Source: Planctomycetota bacterium (GTDB lineage Bacteria > Planctomycetota > Phycisphaerae > WQYP01). From it: a stretch of 64,000 nt of DNA. This document shows positions 52,801 through 61,531 of the stretch, piece after piece. Where the stretch lies: assembly GCA_021800165.1 (NCBI GenBank), contig JAJYZF010000003.1, positions 1 to 64,000 of the forward strand, in the 5' to 3' direction. Positions within the stretch are counted from its first letter, which is position 1. Each line of letters starts with the position of its first letter. The translations under genes were made by a program, and so were the position numbers. Below the pieces are notes generated by a model. That model was not told the DNA's origin. It did no database searches and saw only the letters and a program-made list of their open reading frames with translations.

Positions 52801-53937
52801 GTGGGTAAATCACAGTACGAAGTCGCGGCCTATTATTTCCCCAATTGGCACGTCGACCCACAGAATGAACTCTGGTACGGACCCGGTTGGACCGAGTGGA
52901 ACCTTGTGCAGGCCGCCAAACCGCGCTATCCCGGCCACGCGCAGCCCAAGGTCCCTGCTTGGGGGTATTTCGACGAGAGCGATCCCGCCTGGGCGAGCCG
53001 CGAGATAACCTTGGCCCGGGAACATGGCGTTACGGCTTTTATTTATGACTGGTATTGGTACCACAATAAGCCCTACCTGCAGGGTGGGTTGGAACACGGC
53101 TTCCTGCAGGCACCCAATCACCGCACGATGAAGTTTGCTCTCATGTGGGCCAACCATACCTGGGTCAACATTCACCCCGCCCAGTTCAATAACCACCCGG
53201 AAGGTTTGGCCCGGGGAGAACTTTCAAAAAACCAATGGGAATCCGCCACCGATTACATCGTACAAAATTATTTTTCGAGACAAAATTATCTACGCTTGGA
53301 TGGCCGGCTCTACTTTTCGATCTATGAGCTGGCCACCCTGATCAACGGACTTGGCGGCCTTTCCGCAACCCAAGACGCCTTGAACTCGCTGCGCAAGAAG
53401 GTTTCCCGCGCCGGCCTGGGCGAGTTGCACTTAAACGCAATTCTCTGGGGCGTGCAGATTTTACCGGCGGAAGTAAAACTCGACCACGCCGGCGCGGTTG
53501 TCGAATTTTTGGGGTTTAACAGCACCACCACCTACGCCTGGGTCCATCATTACAACCCTAATGAGCATGGCTTCCCACGGGGCAGTTACGCCCAGGCCAT
53601 GGCCGCCAATTTCGCCCAATGGCGGAAAAGCCGCCTGGATTTACCGATTCCTTACTATCCCAACGTTAGTATGGGGTGGGATCCAAGTCCCCGCACCGTC
53701 CAAACCTCGCCCTATGCCAATCGTGGCTACCCCTGGACGGCCGTACTGGAAGGCAACACACCGGCGGCATTCCGACAGGCCCTGCACCACGCCAAGGAAT
53801 TCCTGGATGGGTCGCCCACGGCCGCCAAGTTCCTGACGCTCAATGCTTGGAATGAATGGACCGAAGGTTCCTACCTTCTACCGGATACGGTCCACGGAAC
53901 GGCCTACCTTCAGGCCATCCGCGATGTATTCGGTTAA
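52801..53937 (+). CDS. WbsX / GH99-like domain protein
   Basis: 378-aa protein with the typical WbsX (GH99-like) features: AAYYFPNWHVDPQNELWYGP near the N-terminus, FIYDWYWYHNKPYLQGG, FALMWANHTWVNIHP, and close to the end FLTLNAWNEWTEGSYLLPD. Members are either endo-acting mannosidase-like hydrolases or enzymes of polysaccharide synthesis. No signal peptide is visible, so it may be cytosolic. The start is GTG 24 bases after the stop of the prepilin-like gene, suggesting cotranscription. It shares the locus with a heparinase-like lyase, a glycosidase lipoprotein and a LacI regulator, so glycan turnover is the likeliest role. Confidence 0.85.
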   Translation: MGKSQYEVAAYYFPNWHVDPQNELWYGPGWTEWNLVQAAKPRYPGHAQPKVPAWGYFDESDPAWASREITLAREHGVTAFIYDWYWYHNKPYLQGGLEHGFLQAPNHRTMKFALMWANHTWVNIHPAQFNNHPEGLARGELSKNQWESATDYIVQNYFSRQNYLRLDGRLYFSIYELATLINGLGGLSATQDALNSLRKKVSRAGLGELHLNAILWGVQILPAEVKLDHAGAVVEFLGFNSTTTYAWVHHYNPNEHGFPRGSYAQAMAANFAQWRKSRLDLPIPYYPNVSMGWDPSPRTVQTSPYANRGYPWTAVLEGNTPAAFRQALHHAKEFLDGSPTAAKFLTLNAWNEWTEGSYLLPDTVHGTAYLQAIRDVFG

Positions 53938-54280
53938 TGTCATCACCCAAGTAGAGGCTAGGCTGGTGAAAATTTTGAGAATTGAGCGAATAACGGAGGT
54001 GGGGCAAAACTTGGTTCTGTTGCGCCTCGAGGGATCTGGCGGCGGAAGCGGATGGTAATTTTGCGTTTTGTTTGCCCGGCGGAAGTCCTGATTCATCGGG
54101 AGGCCACGGCCAAAAAAATGGCCGGGCTGGAGGATAGGGGAACACAAATCGGATGCAACGATATTTTCATCAGGCCAAGCACAGGCTATAATAGTAAATG
54201 CCCCGTTGCCGAAAGATTCGCCTACGGCGGCCTAACTACCAGGCGAAGACCCCGAACACGAATGCCAACGGAAAGTGCGC
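53938..54280. other. Intergenic sequence before the DEDDh exonuclease gene
   Basis: No gene is supported. The plus strand holds a GGCCACGGCC-A7-TGGCC patch, too irregular to call a terminator. A promoter candidate is at 54164-54192. Confidence 0.4.
54164..54192 (+). promoter_or_regulatory. Candidate promoter of the DEDDh exonuclease gene
   Basis: -35 TTTTCA (54164-54169; four of six) and -10 TATAAT (54187-54192; six of six) with 17-base spacing, about 80 bases upstream of the ATG at 54281. Confidence 0.5.
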
Positions 54281-54790
54281 ATGATAAACTTCACCGCCAT
54301 TGATTTTGAAACCGCCAACTACCAGCGAGACAGCGCTTGTTCATTGGCGATGATCAAGGTTATTGACGGCGCAATTGTGGATCAGTGGTTTGCCCTTATT
54401 CATCCACCACCTGGTGATTTTGTATTCACCTATCTGCACGGCATATCCGAGGCGGATGTCGCCTCGGCCAAAACCTTCGCCGAACATTGGCCTGATATCC
54501 GTGCTTTCTGCCGCGACACACCGATTCTCGCCGCACACAATGCGGCCTTTGACCGGGAAGTCTTGCAGTCATGCTGCCGATTTTATCGCATCAAGCCACC
54601 GCCCTATCGATTTGTATGCACTGTGCAAGCCGCCCGATGGGCTTGGCCCGGTTTACCCCGACACACCCTCGACGCAGTATGCCGCAAACTGAATCTTCCG
54701 CTCAACCATCATGATGCCCAGTCGGACGCGCAAGCCTGCGCCCGCATTTTGCTGCGCACCATCCAAGACGGTTATCCGATCAGCCATTGA
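54281..54790 (+). CDS. DEDDh-family 3'-5' exonuclease (DnaQ-like)
   Basis: 169-aa stand-alone exonuclease-fold protein. The acidic motifs are visible: motif I TAIDFETANY (Asp and Glu), motif II AHNAAFDREVL (Asp), and motif III HHDAQSDAQACARIL with the catalytic histidine and the final aspartate. It is short, like many single-domain DnaQ homologues, and lacks a polymerase or helicase domain. A role in DNA or RNA end-trimming or proofreading in trans is possible. ATG at 54281 with GGAAAG six bases upstream is preferred over the GTG at 54275. It converges with purM (stop codons 33 bases apart). Confidence 0.88.
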   Translation: MINFTAIDFETANYQRDSACSLAMIKVIDGAIVDQWFALIHPPPGDFVFTYLHGISEADVASAKTFAEHWPDIRAFCRDTPILAAHNAAFDREVLQSCCRFYRIKPPPYRFVCTVQAARWAWPGLPRHTLDAVCRKLNLPLNHHDAQSDAQACARILLRTIQDGYPISH

Positions 54791-54823
54791 TAAGGGCCAA
54801 AGTCCGCACCCAGTATTTTGTGT

Positions 54824-55906
54824 TCAGCTCCATTCAAACTGATTGGTCCCGTCCGCCTTTTTCACCTTACCAAGGAGATAGGGTGTTTCGCCCAACGTCC
54901 GCAGGTGTGCCATAATGGGCTTGGCGTAATCCGGCCTTACCACAATGCAAAACCCGATGCCCATGTTAAACACGTTGAACATTTCTTGCTGATCCACGGG
55001 TCCATTTTTCGCCAGCCACGTAAAAATCGGCGGAATGGTCCAGGCATCCCGGCGCAGCCGCACGCCCAAACCATCCGGCAATACACGCGGTAAATTGCCC
55101 GGCAAGCCACCCCCGGTAATATGGCTCATTGCCCTTATCACATGTTTCACCCGGTATCTTTTCAGCAAAGCCAAGACCGATTTAACGTAAATTCGTGTTG
55201 GCTTAAGCAACTCTTCACCAAGCGTGCATTTGAATTCCTCAATAAAATCACCGGGCGATAGTTTGAGTTTGTCAAAACATATTTTCCGCACCAAGGCATA
55301 GCCATTGGAATGAATGCCGCTGCTGGCTAAACCAATGACACTGTCTCCAACTTTGACCTCCGAGCCATCCAAGACTTTGTCCCGTTCAACGACGCCCACG
55401 GCGAAGCCGGCCATATCAAATTCGCCCGGCGCGTAGACAGCCGGCATTTCCGCAGTTTCCCCGCCCAGCAGCGCTGCACCGGCTTCCACGCAACCATCAG
55501 AAACGCCTTTGACCATTTCCGTAGTAATGGCCGGGTCCAGCTTATGCACCGCCAGGTAATCCAGGAAAAATAAAGGCTCCCCGCCCTGCACCACCAGGTC
55601 GTTGACACTCATGGCCACCAGATCGATGCCCACGGTATCGTACTTTTTCATTTGGGCGGCGATTTTTATTTTCGTTCCCACTCCGTCGGTACAGGCAATG
55701 AGGACCGGCTCACGATAGTTGCGGGCAAAAAGTTTTTCGTTAAAGTCCAACCGGAAAAGGCCGGCGAAGGCTCCATATTTGCCCAGCACCCGCGGTCCGT
55801 GCGTCCGGGCGCAGAGGTGTTGTATCTGGTCAACCATTGCATCGCCGGCGTCGATATCGACACCAGCTTGTTTGTACGTGATATTGCCAAGTTTCCGCTT
55901 TTTCAT
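54824..55906 (-). CDS. purM: Phosphoribosylformylglycinamidine cyclo-ligase PurM
   Basis: 360-aa purine-synthesis enzyme that closes the imidazole ring to give aminoimidazole ribotide. N-terminal ATP-binding and dimer features are YKQAGVDIDAGDAMVDQIQH, then LIACTDGVGTKIKIA and GIDLVAMSVNDLVVQGGEP. AALLGGETAEMPAVY and SVIGLASSGIHSNGYALVRK follow, with the C-terminal MSHITGGGLPGNLPRVLPDG. All are family-standard. Length is close to the E. coli enzyme (345 aa). The open frame extends upstream to 56146 through the neighbouring gene, but the ATG at 55906 matches the known N-terminus of the family. Its ribosome site is weak. Confidence 0.95.
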   Translation of the reverse strand: MKKRKLGNITYKQAGVDIDAGDAMVDQIQHLCARTHGPRVLGKYGAFAGLFRLDFNEKLFARNYREPVLIACTDGVGTKIKIAAQMKKYDTVGIDLVAMSVNDLVVQGGEPLFFLDYLAVHKLDPAITTEMVKGVSDGCVEAGAALLGGETAEMPAVYAPGEFDMAGFAVGVVERDKVLDGSEVKVGDSVIGLASSGIHSNGYALVRKICFDKLKLSPGDFIEEFKCTLGEELLKPTRIYVKSVLALLKRYRVKHVIRAMSHITGGGLPGNLPRVLPDGLGVRLRRDAWTIPPIFTWLAKNGPVDQQEMFNVFNMGIGFCIVVRPDYAKPIMAHLRTLGETPYLLGKVKKADGTNQFEWS

Positions 55907-55971
55907 CGGGCGAGAGTTTAGCAGAATATTTTCCGTCTGGCGAGTGTAGTGCAAGCGGTGCGGTTCCACGC

Positions 55972-56538
55972 TTAGCGGGTGTTGTGCATGGCCATAAAGA
56001 ACTGGTTCATCGCCGCATGCATCTGCGGGTTTCCACTGGCCAGGCCGCGGGCCATCATCTGCGGAAGCCGGGCGGCAAAATTGCCACCTGGTCCATGGCC
56101 GTGACCCGGCCCATTGCCGCCATTTTGCGGATGGGCCGCCTTCCATTTGGCGTGCATCATTTTAAAGCGGGCCTTCATCTGGCGCACGACCGCCTGTTGC
56201 TGGGCCGGAGTGGCGCGGGCAAAGGCCAACAGAAAGGCCTCAAAATGGGCGCGGCGGTTTTGCCACATAGCCCGCCGCTGCGCGGGAGTCATGGTTCGCC
56301 AGGCGGAGCGATTAAAACGGTGGCCGGGATGAAACATGGGAAATTGCAGGGGTTTACCGGCATTTTGCGCCATAATTTTGGCCACCTCCGGCGAAAGACC
56401 CGCAGCCCGCACCGGCCTGCTTAAGAGCATGTGTCCGTACACCGCCAGAATGGCCAGCACCAGCACCCCCAATACAATCAGAGAGCGTTTTGCGCGGGCT
56501 AATTTCTTGAGGCGGTCCATGGTTGCAACTGGGGGCAT
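55972..56538 (-). CDS. Met/His-rich periplasmic protein, Spy/CpxP-like character
   Basis: 188-aa protein with an N-terminal anchor or signal segment (SLIVLGVLVLAILAVYGHML), then a helical region with two TPAQ motifs (MTPAQRRAMWQNRRAHFEAF; ATPAQQQAVVRQMKARFKMM). These resemble the LTxxQ motifs of Spy/CpxP/ZraP periplasmic proteins. The C-terminal third is rich in His, Met and Gly (NGPGHGHGPGGNF, then MHAAMNQFFMAMHN), suggesting metal binding. AAGGAG is seven bases before the ATG. It lies 27 bases downstream of the prepilin-like gene, so the two are probably cotranscribed. Chaperone or metal role is inferred only. Confidence 0.65.
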   Translation of the reverse strand: MPPVATMDRLKKLARAKRSLIVLGVLVLAILAVYGHMLLSRPVRAAGLSPEVAKIMAQNAGKPLQFPMFHPGHRFNRSAWRTMTPAQRRAMWQNRRAHFEAFLLAFARATPAQQQAVVRQMKARFKMMHAKWKAAHPQNGGNGPGHGHGPGGNFAARLPQMMARGLASGNPQMHAAMNQFFMAMHNTR

Positions 56539-56565
56539 AATACATCTCCTTAAGACGGTCTGTTG

Positions 56566-57303
56566 TTAATGCCAAGTGGGTGCCGGCTGGGAAGTGGCAC
56601 CGTTCACTTGTGTGATATCCTGAGCCGTACCTACATGCCAATCCGCGAATAAAACGTTGGCGGATGTCGGCTGCCACGCCGGACCATGAAATGGATACAT
56701 ATCCGCCAAAACCCAGGTGCCCGCGGCGGAAAGCAACTGGTAGACATCAATGGTGTGATTTGGCGGCCCTATTTTCCAATTCTGAATAACATCGCCGGAA
56801 AGACCCATGTTGTATTGGTAGCTGGTCCCTTCCGCGGCAAAATACGAGGGATAGGTCGTTGAAGAGCCGGCGGGCGTAAAGGAATTGATATCCGCTGGAC
56901 ATAACCACGCCGCCGGAGTGCCATGGTCGTTAATCGGCGGCACCCAATTGGGTGTGGGAATGGTGGCCGGTGGTTGTACCTTGCCAATGACGCATTGAAT
57001 TGGCGGCGGATTGGTTACCACAATACCCTGATCGGTCGTGATGGAGTAATTCACGGTGGGCATCATCGGCGAAACGGGAAAAATGTTGTTGCTATCTTCC
57101 TGCAGATACTCCTGAAATTCCTGGCCCAAACTATGCAGGTTGGCCTGACAGGCAATTTGCTCAGCCCGTTGTCGCGCCGCCGCCAAGGCCGGCAGCAGCA
57201 GACCTATCAGCAACGCTATAATAGCAATGACGACCAACAGCTCCACCAGGGTAAAACCGTGTAGGGGCCGGCGGGAGTGATTCGATACACTGGCGTTCTT
57301 CAT
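56566..57303 (-). CDS. Prepilin-type protein, short form
   Basis: 245-aa exported protein with the pilin-like leader [13 protein letters not shown] and the following hydrophobic helix ([20 protein letters not shown]). The globular part ends with [15 protein letters not shown], a variant of the DUF1559-like C-terminus in which the usual DGH is DWH. There is one candidate disulfide pair (IACQ, LCPAD plus QCVIG). ATG at 57303 has GAGGA ten bases upstream. The frame open to 57573 is rejected. It is followed closely by the Met/His-rich periplasmic protein, as part of the same unit. Confidence 0.85.
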   Translation of the reverse strand: MKNASVSNHSRRPLHGFTLVELLVVIAIIALLIGLLLPALAAARQRAEQIACQANLHSLGQEFQEYLQEDSNNIFPVSPMMPTVNYSITTDQGIVVTNPPPIQCVIGKVQPPATIPTPNWVPPINDHGTPAAWLCPADINSFTPAGSSTTYPSYFAAEGTSYQYNMGLSGDVIQNWKIGPPNHTIDVYQLLSAAGTWVLADMYPFHGPAWQPTSANVLFADWHVGTAQDITQVNGATSQPAPTWH

Positions 57304-57769
57304 GGTCTGATAATCCTCTATCCAACATCCTTCAAGTACGGTTCCACCGCGTGGCAAGACCGTCTTATTGTTCAGCGGCATACGGCCTAGCACTGAGTCC
57401 ATAGCGACATACCTACTAGGGAAACGTAGCACATTCATTAAAGTTGCAGGTAACCTCGGCCGGCCGGGCGGTCCCAGCACTGCTTTCCGCTCCGATGGCT
57501 GCGGCCATATTACCGTAGGCTCTGCGAGCATGAAAGCCGCACCTTGGGCCGAGCGTCTTGCGGAATTTTCCACGCCCTTTCTCGCCGATCCTTTATTTCA
57601 GGGTGGGGCCGGATTTTTGGGAAACGTCACGGAAACCCGCGGCAGCAATCCTGCGGCCGGCGAATGAGAACGCAACACTGTGCTGACCACGGGGCTTGCC
57701 CCAAGCCATAGTCACAACCCTTACCTTATTCCACTGATAAGCATGACTCCCCTTGCCAGCCAAACCTTG
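57304..57769. other. Intergenic sequence upstream of the BI-1 gene
   Basis: Divergent promoter region for the minus-strand prepilin-like gene and the plus-strand BI-1 gene. A 99-codon plus-strand frame (57368-57667) shows no family features or ribosome site and is not called. No RNA gene was recognised. Confidence 0.4.
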
Positions 57770-57778
57770 CTATAATAA
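57770..57778 (+). promoter_or_regulatory. Extended -10 promoter of the BI-1 gene
   Basis: TGCTATAAT: a TGn extension joined to a perfect -10 hexamer (TATAAT, 57773-57778), about 68 bases upstream of the ATG at 57846. A TTGCCA at 57755-57760 is only 12 bases away, too close to act as a -35. Confidence 0.5.
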
Positions 57779-57845
57779 AAACGTAGTTAAAGGTTAGTGC
57801 TGCCGCCGGCAAAGATGCAGCATTTAGAAACGGAGTACAACGTCC

Positions 57846-58571
57846 ATGAGTCAATTTTCAAATTCGGGTTATAATGATGCACTGGTCCCTTCGGAACAGG
57901 CGGATGTCGTTGCACAACGCAGATTTATCAGCAAAGTTTTTGCGTGGATGACAGTTGGGCTGTCGGTGACAGGTATCGTGGCGCTTTTGGTATCCGGTAA
58001 TAAGGCCGCTAATCAATTTGTGAACGGCAACCCGCTTACCGGCATTATTTTGTTTGTCCTTATGATCGGTCTGATTTTTGCCATTCGCGGTGCGGTAGCT
58101 AAATTACCGGCCGTTACCGCCACGTTGTTGTTTCTGCTTTTCAGTGCCGTCATGGGGGCGGCGTTATCGTCGATTTTTCTGGTTTACACAAGAAGCTCGA
58201 TATTTGAGGTGTTTTTTATCTCCGCAGCCACCTTCGGCAGTTCGGCTGCCTATGGGTATATTACGCAGCGCGACTTAACTTCCATCGGCCATCTTTGCGG
58301 CATGGCTCTCTGGGGAATTATTATTGCGATGATCGTAAACATGTTCATGCAGAACTCGGCCTTTGAATACCTCATCAGTATTATTGGAGTATTGGTTTTT
58401 GTGGGGCTAACGGCCTATGACACTCAGAAAATCAAGTACATGTATATGGCCGGACCAGATGGATCACAGGCCAACGAAAAGGCCTCCATTCTTGGGGCTT
58501 TGACACTGTATCTTGATTTTATCAATATTTTCCTGTTTCTCCTGCAGTTGTTCGGCCAACAGCGCGATTGA
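57846..58571 (+). CDS. Bax inhibitor-1 / YccA family membrane protein
   Basis: 241-aa integral membrane protein with seven predicted helices, including FAWMTVGLSVTGIVALLVSG, NPLTGIILFVLMIGLIFAIR, ATLLFLLFSAVMGAALSSIF, FGSSAAYGYITQRDLTSIGH and IISIIGVLVFVGLTAYDTQK-like ISIIGVLVFVGLTAYDTQKI. The last contains the conserved AYDTQ with the aspartate thought to sense pH in BsYetJ-type calcium leak proteins. A second conserved aspartate lies in ALTLYLDFINIFLFLLQL. Bacterial members are linked to proton-sensitive Ca2+ leak and to FtsH interaction. It is monocistronic, with promoter and a terminator-like hairpin around it. Confidence 0.93.
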   Translation: MSQFSNSGYNDALVPSEQADVVAQRRFISKVFAWMTVGLSVTGIVALLVSGNKAANQFVNGNPLTGIILFVLMIGLIFAIRGAVAKLPAVTATLLFLLFSAVMGAALSSIFLVYTRSSIFEVFFISAATFGSSAAYGYITQRDLTSIGHLCGMALWGIIIAMIVNMFMQNSAFEYLISIIGVLVFVGLTAYDTQKIKYMYMAGPDGSQANEKASILGALTLYLDFINIFLFLLQLFGQQRD

Positions 58572-58624
58572 ACGATGGCTTGCTTTTCAAGAGCCATTAG
58601 CGCATAATGTTGGCAACAACGGCA

Positions 58625-58663
58625 CACCCACCGGCCTGCGGGCTTGGATGGGTGGGCGTTTTT
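58625..58663 (+). terminator. Probable rho-independent terminator of the BI-1 gene
   Basis: CACCCACC (58625-58632) can pair with GG-A-TGGGTG (58646-58654), with an inner GCC/GGC stem, followed by GGCG and five T (58659-58663). The stem is interrupted but GC-rich, and it stands about 50 bases after the stop codon. Confidence 0.55.
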
Positions 58664-58763
58664 CGTAAGAAAGGCGACGGCCTGGACCGGCGCAGGTGTA
58701 ATTCGCCATCGGCGGACGCTTGCTAACCTGGCTAAGGCAGTCGGTGTTGTTGAAAGGTTTTTT

Positions 58764-60680
58764 ATGTCAACGTCCACTTCCCCCATCGGGGCGGGGGCCA
58801 ACGTGCCTGCCGCCAAAACCACATCCAAAGCCCCCCACCCAGTTGTTGCCGCACCTCTGCATGGTGCAGGCAGCATCGTGGTGGAAAATGTCGCCAAAGC
58901 GACGGAGTCCACCGCCGGCGGATTGCCGGTCTTGGGTCGTCCCACCGGCAAAACGGATCGCTTTAACGGCATGACTGGCGCGCAGATACTCCTCCAGATG
59001 TTGCTGGAACACGGAGTCACGGATGCCTTTGGCTATCCGGGCGGAGCCATTTTGCCCACGTTTGACCAGCTCTACGAAAAGCAATTGAATTTTATTCTGG
59101 TGCGGCATGAACAGGGTGCCGGCCACATGGCCGATGGCTACGCGCGTGCCACCGGCAAACCGGGAATTGTGATTGTCACCAGTGGCCCTGGTGCCACCAA
59201 TACCGTTACCCCGCTGGCCACGGCGTACATGGATTCCATACCCATGATCGTCTTTTCCGGGCAGGTGCGAAGCTACCTGATCGGTAACGATGCGTTTCAG
59301 GAGGCGGATGTCACCGGCATTACCCGACCGGTGACCAAACGCAATTATTTGGTGAAAAATGTGCGTGACCTGCCACGGATCATCAATGAGGCCTTCATTA
59401 TCGCCACCACGGGCCGCCCCGGTCCGGTGCTGGTGGATTTGCCGGTGGATGTGACCACGGGGAAAATCGAGGATGCGGTGGATGATACGCCGTATCTGCC
59501 GGGCTATAAAATTTTCAAGGCCGGCCACAGCAAAATGGTCAAGGCCGCAGCCGATTTAATTAATGCCTCGGAACGTCCGGTGTTGTACGTGGGCGGAGGA
59601 GCGATTCTCAGCCAGGCGTGGCCGCACGTGCGGGAAATTGCGCGCAAAGGCAACATTCCCACCACCACCACTCTTCTGGGACTGGGGGCGTTTGATGAAA
59701 ACAGCCCCCTTAGTCTGCACATGCTGGGCATGCACGGCAGCGCGTATGCGAATTATGCCGTGCAGGAAAGCGACTGCCTGATTGCCGTGGGCGCACGCTT
59801 TGACGACCGTGTGACCGGTAATCTGAAACTTTTTGCCCCCAAGGCAAAAATAGTGCATGTGGATATCGACCCCTCAAGCATCAGCAAAAATGTGAAAGTC
59901 GATGTGCCGGTGGTCGGAGATGCGCGGCTGTGCCTGGAGGAAATGCTGGGCTTGATTGAATCGCGTCCACGCAGTTCGTGGCTCGCGCAGGTGGCCCGCT
60001 GGAAGGCTGCTTTTCCTTTTGCCTACAAAGACGATACCGCGCTTTCCAAACCGCAGGCGGTCATTGAAGCCATCAATAAAGTGACCGGTGGAAAGGCGGT
60101 GTTTACCACAGGCGTGGGTCAACACCAGATGTGGGCGGCGCAGTTTGTGCGTTGGAGCATACCCCGCAGCATGATCACCAGCGGCGGCCTTGGCACCATG
60201 GGCTTTGGTTTGCCGGCGGCTATTGGCGCACAGGTGGGCCGTCCCAATGAACTGGTGATTGATATTGACGGCGATGCCTCGTACATCATGACGGCGATGG
60301 AACTGGCCACCATGAGCCAATACAACCTGCCGGTAAAAGTGGCGATATTGAACAATCGCTTTCAGGGTATGGTGCGACAATGGCAACAGCTTTTCTATAA
60401 AGGACGCTTTTCGCATAGCGAAATGGTGAACCCGGATTTCGCGGCTATGGCCGAAAGCTTTGGCATCCGGGGTCTGCGCTGCCATCGCAAAGAGGATTTA
60501 ATCCAGTGCGTAGAGGAAATGGTGAACCATCCCGGCCCGTGCGTGGTGGATTTCCTCTGCGAAACAGATGAAAACGTGTATCCAATGGTGGCCAGCGGAA
60601 AAGGACTCCACGAGATGGAGTTGGGCATTGTCGGCTCGGCCGCACCCAACAGCAATCGCGAGATGGGGACATTGGCCTGA
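58764..60680 (+). CDS. ilvB: Acetolactate synthase large subunit IlvB
   Basis: 638-aa thiamine-diphosphate enzyme that makes acetolactate or acetohydroxybutyrate for branched-chain amino-acid synthesis. The N-terminal ThDP domain has the catalytic glutamate region (LLEHGVTDAFGYPGGAILPT, LVRHEQGAGHMADGYARATG). The central FAD-type domain follows (PVLYVGGGAILSQ). The C-terminal ThDP-binding motif is IDIDGDASYIMTAMELATMS, ending before ILNNRFQGMVRQWQQLFY. The first 65 residues are a Ser/Ala/Pro-rich extension not needed for the fold and longer than in most homologues. GAAAGG precedes the ATG at 58764. ilvN follows by about 100 bases. Confidence 0.95.
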   Translation: MSTSTSPIGAGANVPAAKTTSKAPHPVVAAPLHGAGSIVVENVAKATESTAGGLPVLGRPTGKTDRFNGMTGAQILLQMLLEHGVTDAFGYPGGAILPTFDQLYEKQLNFILVRHEQGAGHMADGYARATGKPGIVIVTSGPGATNTVTPLATAYMDSIPMIVFSGQVRSYLIGNDAFQEADVTGITRPVTKRNYLVKNVRDLPRIINEAFIIATTGRPGPVLVDLPVDVTTGKIEDAVDDTPYLPGYKIFKAGHSKMVKAAADLINASERPVLYVGGGAILSQAWPHVREIARKGNIPTTTTLLGLGAFDENSPLSLHMLGMHGSAYANYAVQESDCLIAVGARFDDRVTGNLKLFAPKAKIVHVDIDPSSISKNVKVDVPVVGDARLCLEEMLGLIESRPRSSWLAQVARWKAAFPFAYKDDTALSKPQAVIEAINKVTGGKAVFTTGVGQHQMWAAQFVRWSIPRSMITSGGLGTMGFGLPAAIGAQVGRPNELVIDIDGDASYIMTAMELATMSQYNLPVKVAILNNRFQGMVRQWQQLFYKGRFSHSEMVNPDFAAMAESFGIRGLRCHRKEDLIQCVEEMVNHPGPCVVDFLCETDENVYPMVASGKGLHEMELGIVGSAAPNSNREMGTLA

Positions 60681-60781
60681 GTCGGTCTGCCGCCTTTTAG
60701 CGACCGCAAGCTGCGCTGCAAACAAGCGCCGCGGCAGGCCAATACCGGTTCGCCAAAGGCTACATATTTAAGGAGAATTTT

Positions 60782-61390
60782 ATGCGTCATATTTTAACCG
60801 CCACCGTGATGAATGAACCCGGCGTGCTGGCCCATGTTGCCAACATGTTTTCCGCCCGTGGATTTAACATTGATTCGCTGGTCGTCGGCCGAACCGAAGA
60901 TCCAAATTTTTCGCGTATGACCATTGTGGTAACCGCCGACGAGCGCACCCTCGATCAGGTGCGCAAACAACTGGCTAAAATCGTTACCGTGGTAAAAGTT
61001 CGGGACTACAAGGAAACGCCCTATGTCTCGCGGGATCTCATGCTTATCAAGCTAAGCGCTGCCTCCAGCAGCCGCAGCGAAATTATTGAACTCGCCGCGT
61101 TGTTCCGGGGGCGCGTTGTCGATGTGGGCATGAGCAGCCTGATGGTGGAACTTTCCGGTGAAGAAGAAAAACTCGATGCCTTTGTGGAATTGGTGCGTCC
61201 TTACGGAATCCGCGAATTGGCACGCACGGGCGTGATCGCCATGTCGCGGGGAGCCGCGACCAATGCCGCAGCCGACGAAGAAGTGCGAACCGACCAGCGT
61301 CCGGCCACGGCCAGAGCGGCGGTTCGCCAGCCTTTGTCCGGCAAACGCCAGCCGACTCAGCAGGAACTTGAGGCCACTCCTCCGGGGTAA
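60782..61390 (+). CDS. ilvN: Acetolactate synthase small (regulatory) subunit IlvN
   Basis: 202-aa ACT-domain subunit that binds valine and controls IlvB. The N-terminal ACT domain (MRHILTATVMNEPGVLAHVA, then SARGFNIDSLVVGRTEDPNF and SRMTIVVTADERTLDQVRKQ) is followed by the second domain (LIKLSAASSSRSEIIELAAL; LDAFVELVRPYGIRELARTG). A tail of about 45 Ala/Arg/Pro/Gln-rich residues extends beyond the usual end. AAGGAG is about seven bases before the ATG. It is transcribed after ilvB. An ilvC gene does not follow. Confidence 0.93.
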   Translation: MRHILTATVMNEPGVLAHVANMFSARGFNIDSLVVGRTEDPNFSRMTIVVTADERTLDQVRKQLAKIVTVVKVRDYKETPYVSRDLMLIKLSAASSSRSEIIELAALFRGRVVDVGMSSLMVELSGEEEKLDAFVELVRPYGIRELARTGVIAMSRGAATNAAADEEVRTDQRPATARAAVRQPLSGKRQPTQQELEATPPG

Positions 61391-61531
61391 CACCCGGTAG
61401 GCGCCTTGAGGAAATTTCCGGGTATACTACATAGGCTGGGGCTTTTTGCGAGCTGCTTCGGCTGTGATAAACGTGAGGTGCAGCAACTTCCAGTGCGTTG
61501 GCGAACGACACAGGAAAGGCGGTAGTCACCG
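61391..61531. other. Intergenic sequence between ilvN and the URO-D gene
   Basis: The plus strand contains ACCCGG (61392-61397) complementary to CCGGGT (61418-61423) with a long loop, and a -10-like TATACT (61423-61428) about 100 bases before the next ATG. No -35 of normal spacing is visible, so neither is called as a feature of its own. Confidence 0.35.

Noticed and set aside
54824-56146. 80-residue N-terminal extension of PurM
   Set aside because: It would run backward through the 3' end of the Met/His-rich gene and reads as non-protein sequence; the ATG at 55906 gives the normal PurM start.
57368-57667. 99-codon plus-strand frame between the prepilin-like and BI-1 genes
   Set aside because: No family features or ribosome-binding site; it overlaps the region expected to hold divergent promoters.
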